Assembly: GCA_933228895.1 (NCBI GenBank)
Contig: OW121847.1
Location: forward strand, 1,126,001 to 1,190,000
Origin: Platycnemis pennipes
Taxonomy: Eukaryota > Arthropoda > Insecta > Odonata > Platycnemididae
Length of the DNA: 64,000 bases
Reading direction: 5' to 3'
How positions within the stretch are numbered: the stretch's first letter is position 1; each line of letters opens with the position of its first letter. Below the pieces are notes generated by a model. It was not told where the DNA came from. It was given only the letters and a program-made list of their open reading frames with translations, and made no database searches. Shown piece by piece: positions 19,494-29,579 of the stretch. The position numbers and the translations under genes were made by a program.

Positions 19494-21087
19494 TGTGACG
19501 GATTGGCCGTCTTATCTTTGTTTTTCCCTGGTCGCGCCTCCCGCGCCGGTCATTTGCGTCCCAAGCCGGGTCCCCGTTGCGTAAGCGAGATGAACGCCTG
19601 CCTTTTTCTGCGTGGATATCTGGTAAAATGTTCCTTTGTCTTTTGCATTGGATTCCTTAAGAGTAAGAATCACGCCACTTTTGTGTCTACCCAGGTCATT
19701 GGGCAGTGTAAGCCGTGAATCTATTGGTGATTTTTGAATTGTAGTCACGTGAGAGGGGGGGATGAGCATTACAAGGAGGACGCCGACGGTTGAGTCGGGA
19801 GAGATATATCAGTTGGCAGTTGGTGATTGGGAGTCGAGCACAGAAGCTCAAGGTGTGCTGGTGAAGCCAGGCGAGAGTGTGGAGAGAGAGAGAGGCGATA
19901 ATTGGAGACGGAGATCACCACGACTTCCGCGAGGAATTGACAAAGTCGTTCCCTAGCGGTTTTTCCTGCGTTCTGCCCCAGAAGAGGAACGAGACGCAGC
20001 GGACCTCGATCCCGGCACCCCAAAGAGGAGGTGCGGTTTCGGGTAGATAAGGGCGACAGACCGCAAAAGGTAGCGGGTCGCCGCATCCCCGGAACCAAAC
20101 GCTGGACGAGTTCCTTTCAGTCGGAAGGTGCATTATCTCAACAGGAGATGTTGAATTCCGTTCTCCACGCCACCATACCGAAAACTCAACGGTGCAGTCT
20201 CTCCGCGCTGGATTTCGCCGTCAAGCTCCACACCAGCTCACACATAAGTATCACCACACCCGTATTTCCCCAATCCTAAGTGGTTTCAACCCTCTTATTC
20301 ACGCTTCCCCACTGTGAAACCCGTTCGCGCCAGAATAAGTGGTGTACGAGATATCCAAACAGAGTTAAAGTCCCTTCAGGTCAAGAGAAGAGTCAAACTG
20401 ATCCCAAGAGTGGACAATCATAGTCCTACGGGACCATATTTCTGTATCACTTACTCCCGTCCTCATCATTAGTATTCATAAAAGGACGAGGAGCGTGTAA
20501 TTCTCTCCATTTAGTAGTTCATTTTATTTCATTTTTTCATGTTCGGTCATTTATTTGGTCAAAGTGTTACAGGGTGATTATTTCATTGTAGTTAATTTCG
20601 TTCCATTTATGTCTCGCCATTCATTCACCTCTTCATCCCTCATTAGTCATTAAGACCTGTGTTATTTAGCTGTAGAGTGCCTTCGTGTTCATTTTCATGC
20701 TCATTTCATTGAATAAATGTTGCTTGTGTTAATTGTAAAAAAAAGGCAGAGGTTCATTCTTACGCTTCGCGTAATTTCTCCCGCGCTCACGTCATACGGC
20801 CCTCACTGTTTTACCGTCCGCCCTGGCTTAAAGTCCCCCCCACCATCGAACAATTTGGATCGTCCTTGCTTTGCTGGCTGAGCTGGTCCGATGCCGCGGT
20901 TTTGAGGTGGCGCCCTTCTCAAACACGCGACAAAGGTCGCGATATCCCTTTTTCTCAAAACCATTTCCCACCCGGGAAAGTCCGAAGGAGACGAGGTGTC
21001 GAGGCAAAGGTAAGGGTTCCAGCACTCGAAGGCGTAAGGACTGCGGCGAGTCAACGGGCAAAGGAGAATCAAGCCCGTTCCGTCACA
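19494..21087 (+). mobile_element. Solo LTR of a Gypsy-like retrotransposon, 1,594 bp
   Basis: Starts TGTGACGGA and ends TCCGTCACA (TG...CA with 9-bp inverted ends), flanked by the 4-bp duplication ATAT. The content is G+C-rich, without gag/pol frames, and has an AATAAA at about 20710. Four-base ATAT duplications are typical of Gypsy-type integrases. It was inserted into the Polinton between the BC-box gene and the dUTPase, so it is younger than the Polinton insertion or ancestor. The orientation given follows the AATAAA and is tentative. Confidence 0.75.
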
Positions 21088-21091
21088 ATAT
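21088..21091. repeat. LTR target-site duplication, right copy (ATAT)
   Basis: Follows the LTR end TCCGTCACA and matches 19490-19493. Confidence 0.75.
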
Positions 21092-21434
21092 ATACGCTAT
21101 GTTTCTAGACAAGTCACTCATAGCAGCAGTCTCAAGCAACTCTCTTCCGAGCAACGTCCGGGCAACTGCAAGCGGTATCTCATCACAATCATCACCACCA
21201 CCAGAAGCATCCCTCAATACCAGCACCAGCAGCTAACCCTCACCTCAAAGACCACCACCACAAGAAGCGCCACTGCACCACCACCTCCAGAAAAGCATCA
21301 CTCAATACCAACCATAGCAGCTAACCCTCACCTCAACGACCACCACCAGAAGAAGCACCACTGCACCACCACCAGCACCAACAGCCTTCCCTCACCTCAA
21401 CCACCACCAGAAGCAGCACTCACCCACCCTTAAA
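21092..21434 (+). other. Putative 5' leader exon of the dUTPase gene, CACCACC-rich
   Basis: A low-complexity region with repeated CACCACCACCAGAAGAAGC and CTAACCCTCACCTCAA words (about 21190-21420), three imperfect ~60 to 90-bp units. It ends at a good splice donor, TTAAA|GTGAGT. I see no convincing coding frame, so it is probably an untranslated leader. Confidence 0.5.
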
Positions 21435-21536
21435 GTGAGTATATTATCCTTAGCATCCAATGCTCCTTTTATAATACAATCACTATTACCAATATATGCT
21501 GATTTATTTTTCTCCTTTTATATATTAACGTTGTAG
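21435..21536 (+). other. Putative intron in the dUTPase 5' leader (102 bp)
   Basis: Donor GTGAGT at 21435; pyrimidine-rich tract and acceptor TTGTAG ending at 21536. The dUTPase ATG follows at 21538. Confidence 0.55.
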
Positions 21537-21537
21537 A

Positions 21538-22101
21538 ATGTTCATCACTATCAAAAAAGTACATCCACTTGCAGTAATCCCCTTTCCATGCTATGACTTC
21601 CCCGCTGGGTATGACATTACTGCTATCCAGTCGGACGTTATTGTTAAAAGTGGACGCTGTCTAATAAGAACCGGATTCTCTCTCGAGATCCCGAAAGGTT
21701 TATATGGTCGACTTGCCTCTCGCTCGGGATTATCCGTAAAATTTGGAATTGAAATTGGCGCTGGAATAATCGACCCAGATTATCGAGGAGAAATTAAAGT
21801 TCTTCTTTATAATCATAGTGATGAAGATTTTGTGGTGAAAAGGGGTGATCGAATATGTCAGATCATATTTGAAAGGATTGCTGTTGATATAGAGTTCGTT
21901 GAGAAAGATCCCAGTTTACCTACTAATCGGGGTCAATTTGGTTTCGGTAGTTCCAGTCACCTGGTGATGAATTGGTATGAAGAAAAACATCGTACACATT
22001 CGACTTGCATGCATTTTCGATTCTCGGTTTCGTTAATGTTTTTTAATAATATTTTGTTAATGTTTTTCTCTTCTGTTACAGATGAGCGGATTGAAAAATA
22101 A
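21538..22101 (+). CDS. dut: dUTPase (dUTP diphosphatase), trimeric type
   Basis: Hydrolyses dUTP to dUMP, keeping uracil out of newly made DNA. All five family motifs are present in order: AGYDI (23-27), RLASRSGL (58-65), GAGIIDPDYRGEIKV (74-88), RGDRICQII (102-110) and RGQFGFGS (131-138). The domain ends near residue 140. The remaining ~47 codons look like read-through of an intron: they end at a pyrimidine tract and TTACAG, and a donor GTGATG lies at 21964. Splicing there would join the dUTPase in phase with the 95-residue protein at 22082. The gene is intact. It is an accessory gene not found in every Polinton, but common in large DNA viruses. Confidence 0.92.
   Translation: MFITIKKVHPLAVIPFPCYDFPAGYDITAIQSDVIVKSGRCLIRTGFSLEIPKGLYGRLASRSGLSVKFGIEIGAGIIDPDYRGEIKVLLYNHSDEDFVVKRGDRICQIIFERIAVDIEFVEKDPSLPTNRGQFGFGSSSHLVMNWYEEKHRTHSTCMHFRFSVSLMFFNNILLMFFSSVTDERIEK
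21964..22081 (+). other. Candidate intron joining dUTPase to the next gene (118 bp, phase 0)
   Basis: Donor CTG|GTGATG at 21963/21964 (weak) and acceptor with polypyrimidine tract TTTTTCTCTTCTGTTACAG ending at 22081 (strong). The downstream exon begins exactly at ATG 22082, and both sides are in phase. Confidence 0.4.
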
Positions 22102-22369
22102 GTTTATCGCCCTCCAGAAGAGTGTGGAGTTTCTCCGGAGGGAGGAGCTCGAGGAGGGCGTAGGGTATCCGGTGGAGGGGTTACAATACCTGGAGACCAG
22201 ATATGGGGGCTCGGTGGTGGCTGAGATCATTTTCAAGGGGGTGAGGAGGAAGATTTTTCTTCCTCGCCACTTGAAGGCGAGTGAAGATGAGGTGAGGCAG
22301 TTCAATGAAAATGCCTGGGGTGAGGGGATGACAGTTAAAATAAAAAATAAATATATAGTCATTGAATAA
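22082..22369 (+). CDS. Small conserved Polinton protein, possible nucleic-acid binding
   Basis: 95 residues starting MSGLKNKFIALQKSVEFL. The blocks YPVEGLQYLETRYGGSVVAEI (in part) and RKIFLPRHLK match a small protein that recurs in arthropod Polintons and insect multi-copy loci. The strand-rich middle could be an OB-like or ssDNA-binding fold, which is an inference. It is followed directly by AATAAA (22365-22370). It may be its own gene or the C-terminal exon of the dUTPase transcript. The frame is intact. Confidence 0.6.
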   Translation: MSGLKNKFIALQKSVEFLRREELEEGVGYPVEGLQYLETRYGGSVVAEIIFKGVRRKIFLPRHLKASEDEVRQFNENAWGEGMTVKIKNKYIVIE

Positions 22370-22370
22370 A
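22365..22370 (+). terminator. Polyadenylation signal
   Basis: AATAAA overlaps the stop codon of the 95-residue protein and would end the dUTPase transcript. Confidence 0.55.
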
Positions 22371-22959
22371 AAACTGTGTTTTATTTCCGAAGTCTCTCGC
22401 TCCTATCCCTTTAAATATTTTATTACCGTTGTGATTTTAATACTGAAGAAGTTTACTGTTTACGATTTTTTTTTCAATCCGTATAAATGAACGACTATCC
22501 GTATAAATGATGCTCATCGTAAATAGTTCACACGTTAGCACTATCCAATACAATAACCAAGATAAAATAAAGCTAAATAAGATAGCATTCCTTATTGGTA
22601 GCGGTGAAACTAAATATATTAAATGATGGATTTTCGTTAGGGTCATTGATGATACCATGGTCGGGTTAACACCCCACAGTGATCGGAGAGCTATCGGAGA
22701 TTGATGGCTCACCGCGGGTTCTTAAGAAAATCAGAACAGACTTAGGAGACAGGCGGGTACTCACCTCCTCAGAACACAGATGGTTGTGGACCACAGCACA
22801 GGATCAGATGATTGTGGACTTACACGGTGATTTCTGTTGGACCTTTGCAGCTGGGCTAACCCCAGTGCGTTGGTGAAGAGCTAACTCCACGCTCGCCTTA
22901 TATACAGTGGAAAAGACCCCCACTCTACACCCCGTGTTTGAGGTCGCACGAATTGAGTG
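22371..22959. other. Non-coding right-end region of the Polinton
   Basis: Only short frames without motifs. A short direct repeat, CTATCCGTATAAATGA-like, occurs near 22478 and 22496. Confidence 0.5.
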
Positions 22960-23210
22960 GGGAGTTTCTATGTCAGATGCCTCCATGTCCGTGAACTTGC
23001 TATCGAGGGTGGAAGGTTTCTATGTCAGAAGGTTTCTAGACCTCCATCTAGTTTGTTAGGTCATGGTGTCGGGGTAGCGCAAAGAGGGTGGAACGTCTCT
23101 ATGTCAGAGACACCCATCTAGGTTGTTAGGTCATGATGTCGAGGTTGTGCGAAGGGGGTGGGGCGTTTCTATTCCAGAGACCTCTGTGACCATCGCACCA
23201 TTCTGCTCTC
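22960..23210. repeat. Degenerate ~80 to 90-bp tandem repeats
   Basis: Repeated phrase: GGGTGGAA-GT-TCTATGTCAGA, CCATCTAG-TTGTTAGGTCATG-TGTCG, seen about two and a half times before a last diverged unit ending near 23200. Confidence 0.65.
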
Positions 23211-23408
23211 TTTGTGACGCTTACAGAGTAAATCGCAGCGGGGAAATAACATGGCGGGTACATTAGCTTATAACTTCGGAAATTAAAATGCTCATATTTC
23301 GGTAACGGATTGTCGTATCAAGGTGGAGTGAAAACAGTTTCCTCATTTATATTGTTACAGTTCTTAATATATCGTCACATTTGGTGATTTTATTGTGTTT
23401 CTTATTAT

Positions 23409-24262
23409 TTATAACAATAACTTTTTTACTATCTACTTTTAACATAGAAACCGATTGGATCGGTCCCGATCACAACTCTTTAAATATGAATCCGCGGTGA
23501 AATTTTGAAATTTGTCTCGAATAAAAAAATTTTGTTGGAAATTTTTCCCAACTTAAAATGATTTCATTCGGATATGAAAATGCATTTTTCGGGCTTAATA
23601 TTAGTCGCAGTGAAAAATTGCAAAGATCCTTTTCGATTTATATTCCTAATAGGTATCGAACGTGACCGTTCACGTTCGTATGTTTATTGTTTTTATTATT
23701 GTTTGTAACAATAACTTTTTTACTATCAACTTTTAACGTAGAAACCGATTGGATCGGTCCCGATCACAACTCTTTAAATATGAATCCGAGGTGAAATTTT
23801 GAAATTTGTCTCGAATAAAAAAATTTTGTTGGAAATTTTTCCCAACTTAAAATGATTTCATTCGGATATGAAAATGCATTTTTCGGGCTTAATATTAGTC
23901 GCAGTGAAAAATTGCAAAGGACCTTTTCGATTTATATTCCTAATAGGTATCGAACGTGACCGTTCACGTTCGTATGTTTATTGTTTTTATTATTGTTTAT
24001 AACAATAACTTTTTTACTATCAACTTTTAACGTAGAAACCGATTGGATCGGTCCCGATCACAACTCTTTAAATATGAATCCGAGGTGAAATTTTGAAATT
24101 TGTCTCGAATAAAATATTTTGTTGGAAATTTTTCCCAACTTAAAATGATTTCATTCGGATATGAAAATGCATTTTTCGGGCTTAATATTAGTCGCAGTGA
24201 AAAATTGCAAAGGACCTTTTCAATTTATATTCCTAATAGGTATCGAACGTGACCATCCACGT
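23409..24262. repeat. Three ~294-bp direct repeats near the right terminus
   Basis: The phrase TAACAATAACTTTTTTACTA starts at 23412, 23705 and 24000 (spacing 293 and 295). Each unit carries GGATCGGTCCCGATC and GAACGTGACCGTTCACGTTC palindromes. The copies are nearly identical, so they are recent or homogenised. The array ends about 220 bp from the right inverted repeat. Confidence 0.92.
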
Positions 24263-24478
24263 TTTCCTAAGTTTCTTAACAGATGAGATAACTGCTATTA
24301 TTTAAATGTTCAATGCCTTTTATTAGCCATAGTTAGCTTATTTGAAGACTTAGATGAAAAATGAAAAGGACTTTTATTCCTTATAATTTAATTATCTATC
24401 GGATGGTTTCCTTTGTTTTTGTCTACATTACTTAATAAGCGAGAAAACGCTTATTGTTTATTACGTTAGCAGAAGTAA

Positions 24479-24524
24479 AATTTCAAGGGCGACCTTGTCC
24501 CAGAATGAACAAATTGACCCTACT
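24479..24524. repeat. Polinton right terminal inverted repeat (46 bp)
   Basis: Reverse complement of 5027-5072 over its full length, ending CCCTACT. Confidence 0.95.
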
Positions 24525-24530
24525 TTCATA
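24525..24530. repeat. Polinton target-site duplication, right copy (TTCATA)
   Basis: Matches 5021-5026 exactly. Confidence 0.93.
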
Positions 24531-24952
24531 TAGGTTTACTTCTGTAACTAGTGTGTTCAAGTGGATACTGTTTGCATATATAATTTAATATTACATTTAT
24601 TCCTGGTCTTTCAAATAAGTTGTGAGTAGGTTTCTCAGTTTCGCACTGTTGTATCGGGGCTTTACATTTTGTTTGACTACTGTTTGTAGTGAGTGCTAAT
24701 GGGTACAGTTTACATTTTTTTTCTTAAGACTCGACATGTGTTTGGGACCAGTGGGATGAGGTGAGTGGTGTATGAATACTTTGTTTACAGTTGTCTCTCA
24801 TATTCATGCCTCATCTATTCAGTGTAATCCAGTCTTCGTGAAATAAACGAATTGTAGTAATAAACTTGTAAGTTGTTGTTGCTACTTATGTTGATCCATA
24901 CTTCCAATTGCACCTCAATTTCAATGTATTTGTGTATGTCTTGCAAGTCATA
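24531..24952. other. Host flank between Polinton and mariner
   Basis: A+T-rich, no gene seen. Confidence 0.5.
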
Positions 24953-24954
24953 TA

Positions 24955-25930
24955 CGGGGGCAAACTTAAAAATAAGGTCTCCTATGTCATTGCGTCGCCG
25001 CATGAAGAGCTAGGTGCAATCCGGTAACACCGCCGTGTTCCTTGGTTTCCCCACTACCACTCTGCTGCCACGAAGCATTGTCAACAGCTCAGTCTTGGCA
25101 TAGCAGCAGTCCGCGATGGAGCTTCCACTCGCGTCTCCGTCCAGGTGTGAAATTTGGTCTGTCATACGATTTTTGACCGCGAAAAAGGTGGTACCTATCG
25201 ACATTCATCGCCAATTGGTTGAAGTTTACGGTGAAAAAGGTATGGATGTTAAAAACGTTCGTAAGTGGTCCCGCGAGTTCCTTTCTGGCCGCGCAAACGT
25301 CCACGACGAGGAAAGAAGTGGCAGGCCATCGCACTCAGATGAGGCAGTGCAAGCAGTGGAGGCGGAAATGCTGAAAAACCGCCTGGTAACGGTGAAGGAG
25401 TTGGAAGAGGAGTTGGATGCCCCGGGGAACCACTATCAATAAGGAAAGATACTGCCACACACTACAAAATCTTCGGCGTGCCATCAAGAACAAACGTCCA
25501 GGAATACTGACGAAGGGGGTCTCATTTCATCATGAAAACGCGTGCCCTGATACGGCTAATCAGACGCAGGAACTGATCTCGAAGTTTGGGTGGAAAGTGA
25601 TCGGGCACCCTGCGTACAGCCACGACCTCGCACCCAGTGATTTTCACATGTTCCTTGCCCTGAATAAACACCTAGGACGGATGAAGTTCGCGACGGACGA
25701 CGAGGTGCAAGAGGAGGTCAACGCCTATATTCGCAACGTGGACGGAAGCTGGTATGACGACGGGATGCAAAAGTTCATCGTGTGGATGAGAAAAGTCATC
25801 GACCGCCAGGTTGACTATATCGAAAAATAGCTGAAGCCATGACCTTTCCAACGATGTATCCAACAATATGAATAAATTTCATTTTATATGAAAAAATAAA
25901 TTGGAGACCTTATTTTTAAGTTTGCCCTCG
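24955..25930 (+). mobile_element. Internally deleted mariner element, 976 bp, TA target site
   Basis: The inverted ends match: left CGGGGGCAAACTTAAAAATA and right, reversed, CGAGGGCAAACTTAAAAATA. TA lies on both sides (24953-24954 and 25931-25932). It is shorter than a full mariner (about 1.3 kb) because the middle of the transposase is missing. Confidence 0.9.
25116..25830 (+). pseudogene. mariner transposase, internal deletion and catalytic loss
   Basis: The N-terminal DNA-binding half (25116-25440: RQLVEVYGEKGMDVKNVRKW, RSGRPS) and the C-terminal catalytic half (25500-25830: FGWKVIGHPAYSHDLAPSDFH, LNKHLG) are clear. About one third of the protein between them, including the first catalytic aspartate, is deleted at about 25440. 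The usual HDNA is HENA (second D replaced by E, near 25535). The halves are in different frames. Confidence 0.9.
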
Positions 25931-26159
25931 TAGTTTCCATGTAGGTACCTTGTTCTTTTACTTAGTGCGCGTAAGGTATTTTGAAATACAATAATGTAGG
26001 TATTCCTGTAAAATTAGCAAATGGGGTAGAGTCGGCAACCCGCCGTACTTATCGGCGAGTTTAGAGCCATCTATCGGAATAATTATGAAGTGGGTCCAAT
26101 TCATGGTTTCCTGGTAGTTCCACAAGCTCGCACATGGTAGCGCCACATTTGCGTCCACG

Positions 26160-26385
26160 TCACGTTAGATCTCTCACAGAAGTCGTAAATGACCTCATGA
26201 ATGAGCTCTAAAAGAGCTTTGAAAGCCTTCGAGTATGACTCGTTTAGGTGTGCATATGACTTCATGGTGACACCATTATGAAGTCATTTCGAATTTTCTT
26301 GGATGGCTCCTACACATTCGTGAGAGCTATTTACGAATTCACGCGTGACTCATATGTGTTGACTGGGATCCATGGACCATGGATC
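26160..26385. repeat. Short dispersed repeat, inverted copy of 1758-1935 family
   Basis: Ends TGTTGACTGGG, the reverse complement of the start at 1754-1764, with shared internal words (AATGAGCTC, GACTTCATG). It is followed by a palindrome cluster, GGATCCATGGACCATGGATCC, at about 26370-26390. Confidence 0.4.
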
Positions 26386-26943
26386 CATGGTTGATCGCAT
26401 TTCTTGGTGTGTGATGCCTGTATATAAGCTAAACGAATAGATATACAGGCAAGGAAACGTTAATAATTTTAAAGTGTAAAGGTATTAGTTGAAATATGCG
26501 AGGAAAAAGAGGTAAAGGTTCAATGTCTTAAATTTCTGGAAATTAAAGTCATGGAGGGCGTTCATCGTTGTACAACCTTTACATATTTTTAACGTATTAC
26601 TTTGGAGCTATTCTAAGCAAATATTAATTGCATTCAAATTTATATTTAAAATTGATGTTTAGCAAAGTAACTAACACGGAATCCGTATCTCGGAGATACG
26701 ACCCACTGTCAATCATGAGGAAGTAATTTAAGAAGAATATTTTGGTTGATTTATAAAAAGGGATCTAGGAAACTACATTGATAATTTTCTATAAAATAAC
26801 TGCATCTAATTTGCACATAAGTTAAAATACGCTTCCAATCTTTGCAAGACAAAGTCCTTCCGCTACCCTACCCTCCATTGTTATTTTGACTTAATCTCAC
26901 TCTCCAATAGATGTCACTAGAGTCTTTACGATGGTTCTGGGTA
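26386..26943. other. A+T-rich non-coding stretch
   Basis: No gene, RNA or clear repeat seen. Confidence 0.5.
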
Positions 26944-27016
26944 GGCCGTGTGAACGCAGGTTAGTTTTAGCCGCCATATTAACTATCATTCTACCCTAGT
27001 AGTGTGAACGGGGCAC
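26944..27016. repeat. CCCCGTTCACAC-family repeat, inverted copy
   Basis: GGCCGTGTGAACGCAGGTTAG at the left and TAGTAGTGTGAACGGGGC at the right, reverse complements of the ends of the element at 994. Confidence 0.5.
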
Positions 27017-27548
27017 TAGAGGGGGGAAGAAAGACGAGAGGGGGATGGAGTCTGACTTCCCCGGGAAGAGTCCGAGAGGGTTTTAATCATAGGGGTCCAA
27101 CTGGCATTGCGCATGTGGTACCGCCTGCAGTAACGCCATCAATAAGTGTAGTAGGTTATTAATTAAACGTTTTCGTATATTATAAATTAATATATTTACT
27201 CAGCTCTTCTTAAAATTTAAATTGTAGATATTCAACGTTGCGTCTAGATTACTAGAAGCGTAATATCAATTTCATACAACGACATCGAAACCGTTGACAA
27301 ACGAAGATCGCAGTCCGCCTGTACGTCCTCCACCAGGGCCGTTAAGTCACGTGTTAAATACCTTAGACGTCGCTTTTAGTGTTTCTTGACACGGACAGAG
27401 GCGCTGCTCTACCTAGCTGCACGTAGTGCATACTTTATACGTAGAGATGGCGCTAGGGTTTTAACCGCTAAATTCAAATCCTACTCCTCTCCCCACCCCC
27501 TTTTAAATTAGTATTTTGCTTATTTTTTATATAAAACAATATCTACAC
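27017..27548. other. Non-coding stretch
   Basis: Short G-rich block, then mixed DNA; no gene or structured RNA seen. Confidence 0.5.
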
Positions 27549-27754
27549 GTATCTCCATGTTTTTCAGGCAATACTGCGTCGGTGTATCTTGACGATGACG
27601 TTTCGTGGCCAATGCAGGCTGAATATCTTCAGATCAGGTCAGAATGTCAAAACAGGCATTTTGACCTGATCTGAAGATATTCAGCCTTCATTGGCCATGA
27701 AACTGTCATCTTCAATACACCGACGCAGCATTGCCCTAAAAACATGGAGATACC
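27549..27754. repeat. Near-perfect 206-bp hairpin
   Basis: Two ~95-bp arms face each other (GTATCTCCATGTTTTT... and ...AAAAACATGGAGATAC), with the centre TCAAAACAGGCATTTTGACC. Such a stem would form a long hairpin RNA if transcribed. It could be a small MITE with long arms or a miRNA or hairpin-siRNA type precursor. Confidence 0.85.
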
Positions 27755-29579
27755 AGCACAAGATCCCTGTAAAAGCCTCAAGCAGAAATATTCAGTTTAA
27801 TTATTGGTTCACATCCAAAATAGCATAGGAAAGGGGTATAAAATCCTATATAATGAAAACAAAAGAAGTAGCAATACATTAGTTATTATTTCACTGCAAA
27901 CATACAAACTATTTACAAAACATCAAAATTCAGTACACAGAAGTTAAATAATATCATGATTAAGGCATCAAATTATGTCACTCAACCCCAGGTGATCCTG
28001 ACTCCTCTGGCACGCTGGATGTTAACAGCAGGTCCCTCAAGTAGTCAATTCTACCACGTGAACTTGATGATCATTGAAGCATGAAACAGATGATCCCCTC
28101 AAGTGGAGGGATAACACATTCTGGAAATGATGGGATAAAATTCCAATGAGGAAATGGTAAAATAAATTTCCTAGCTGAGAAATTATGTACAATACCACAA
28201 TTATGTATGTACTGAATAATACCTTTTGAACAATGCTGCCATTCTCCTAAACCACTTAGCAGTTTTTTCCAAAACACTTGGTATTCCAAAGTGAGGAAAC
28301 TTCGAATGAATCAAGATGTAGCCATAAAATCTCCATTCATTTGATAACATAGCCAATGATTGTCCCAACTCCAATTCAAACTTTTTACGTAGAAGTGATC
28401 TGGATATATAAATGCATCCTGCCCTAGAGTAATGAAATTCAGAGATGGATATCAGATGTGAGCTGAAATGAGTATAATTAATATACTCATATGTCAAAGC
28501 ATTTGCTGAATAAAGTATTCATTCAGAAGGTAATCATAACATGCAATAATATTGAATTAATTAAAAAAATAAGCCTCTCTAAACCCTCTTTGGCACGTTA
28601 CAATTTATTGGCAAACAAATTGGCACAATATAGGGTGATAAAGTGCACAGTAAGTTCAGCATGATAGTCACCAATATTGGTCATAACAAGGTTGATATAT
28701 TCCACATAAGTTCCATAAATATCTAAATTATAATCATATTTAGGTTGTGTTATTCAAATTGCGATGAGGGTGGTAAGTGTATAATAGGTAAGCAATGTAA
28801 TATTATCAGTGGAATAAAAACCATATCATGTTACCACACTAAATGAGTCAACGCATTCAAAACACATCTCTCATTTCTCCGCACTATGTGTTCTCGCCGA
28901 ATCACTCTCGTGATGTCATAGAAGTGAGTGTTAGGCCTGTATATCAAGACAGCCTTGCCAAATCATATTAGAAATTAAAATTATAAGATGCTGGTTTATT
29001 ATATACCAGATAAAAGATGTTCATAAAAGTTTTATTTATTATCATAAGCATTGAAAGAGCCTGTAAAAAAATTAGAAGTTTTAATCTGCTTAGATATTAA
29101 TGACGAATAAACAGTATTAATATGTGCTGTTGTTTTCCTCACTAGGATATGGCAAAGCAAACCTCTATTTGAATTGTGGTTGACAGAAAATGGAACATGT
29201 TCTACAATACAAAATTGGGTAAGAAATGGTGACTAAGATTGAGTGGGGAATAGGTATATGTCATGCAGCACACAATTCAATTTCCTATGGATTGGCCAAT
29301 AACTTAGATAGTGTCAAACAGGCTTAAGTATAAAATTACCGATACGCCAAAAGTACACTGCTACAGATAAACAACACTGGCAACCACAATTGTGATTTAA
29401 AATGATTCTTTCAACAAAAAAATTAAAATTAACACACATGGAAACACTAATTTCAGCATATTCACAGCCAGTTACCCATGGAACAGAGCTCCAATAGTAA
29501 TGGAACCCACCGTGGCTTTCTCAGCATCACATACATAGACCAGTCGGTACCTACACAATTAGCAGACAAGAATAGATTT
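27755..29579. other. A+T-rich non-coding stretch
   Basis: Several open frames up to 98 codons (for example 28201-28497, minus) without recognisable motifs or codon pattern. Probably intergenic or intronic. Confidence 0.5.

Larger units (their letters stand above)
5027..24524. mobile_element. Complete Maverick/Polinton element, 19,498 bp
   Basis: Bounded by identical inverted ends starting AGTAGGGTCAATTTG and by the 6-bp duplication TTCATA. Inside are the Polinton hallmark genes: protein-primed PolB, retroviral-type integrase with chromodomain, adenain-type protease, packaging ATPase, major capsid and penton-like proteins. Most genes run leftward from about 18.4 kb to 6.1 kb; left-end and right-end accessory genes run rightward. 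The 46-bp inverted repeats are shorter than the hundreds of bases usual for the class. At least five in-frame stops and about ten frameshifts show it is no longer autonomous. A solo LTR lies within it at 19494-21087. Confidence 0.95.

Noticed and set aside
19512..21236. Many 60-120 codon frames on both strands
   Set aside because: They lie in the solo LTR and G+C-rich leader; no motifs, and high G+C explains the open frames.
23409..24262. CRISPR-like array
   Set aside because: 294-bp near-identical units without spacers in a eukaryotic genome; ordinary tandem repeats.
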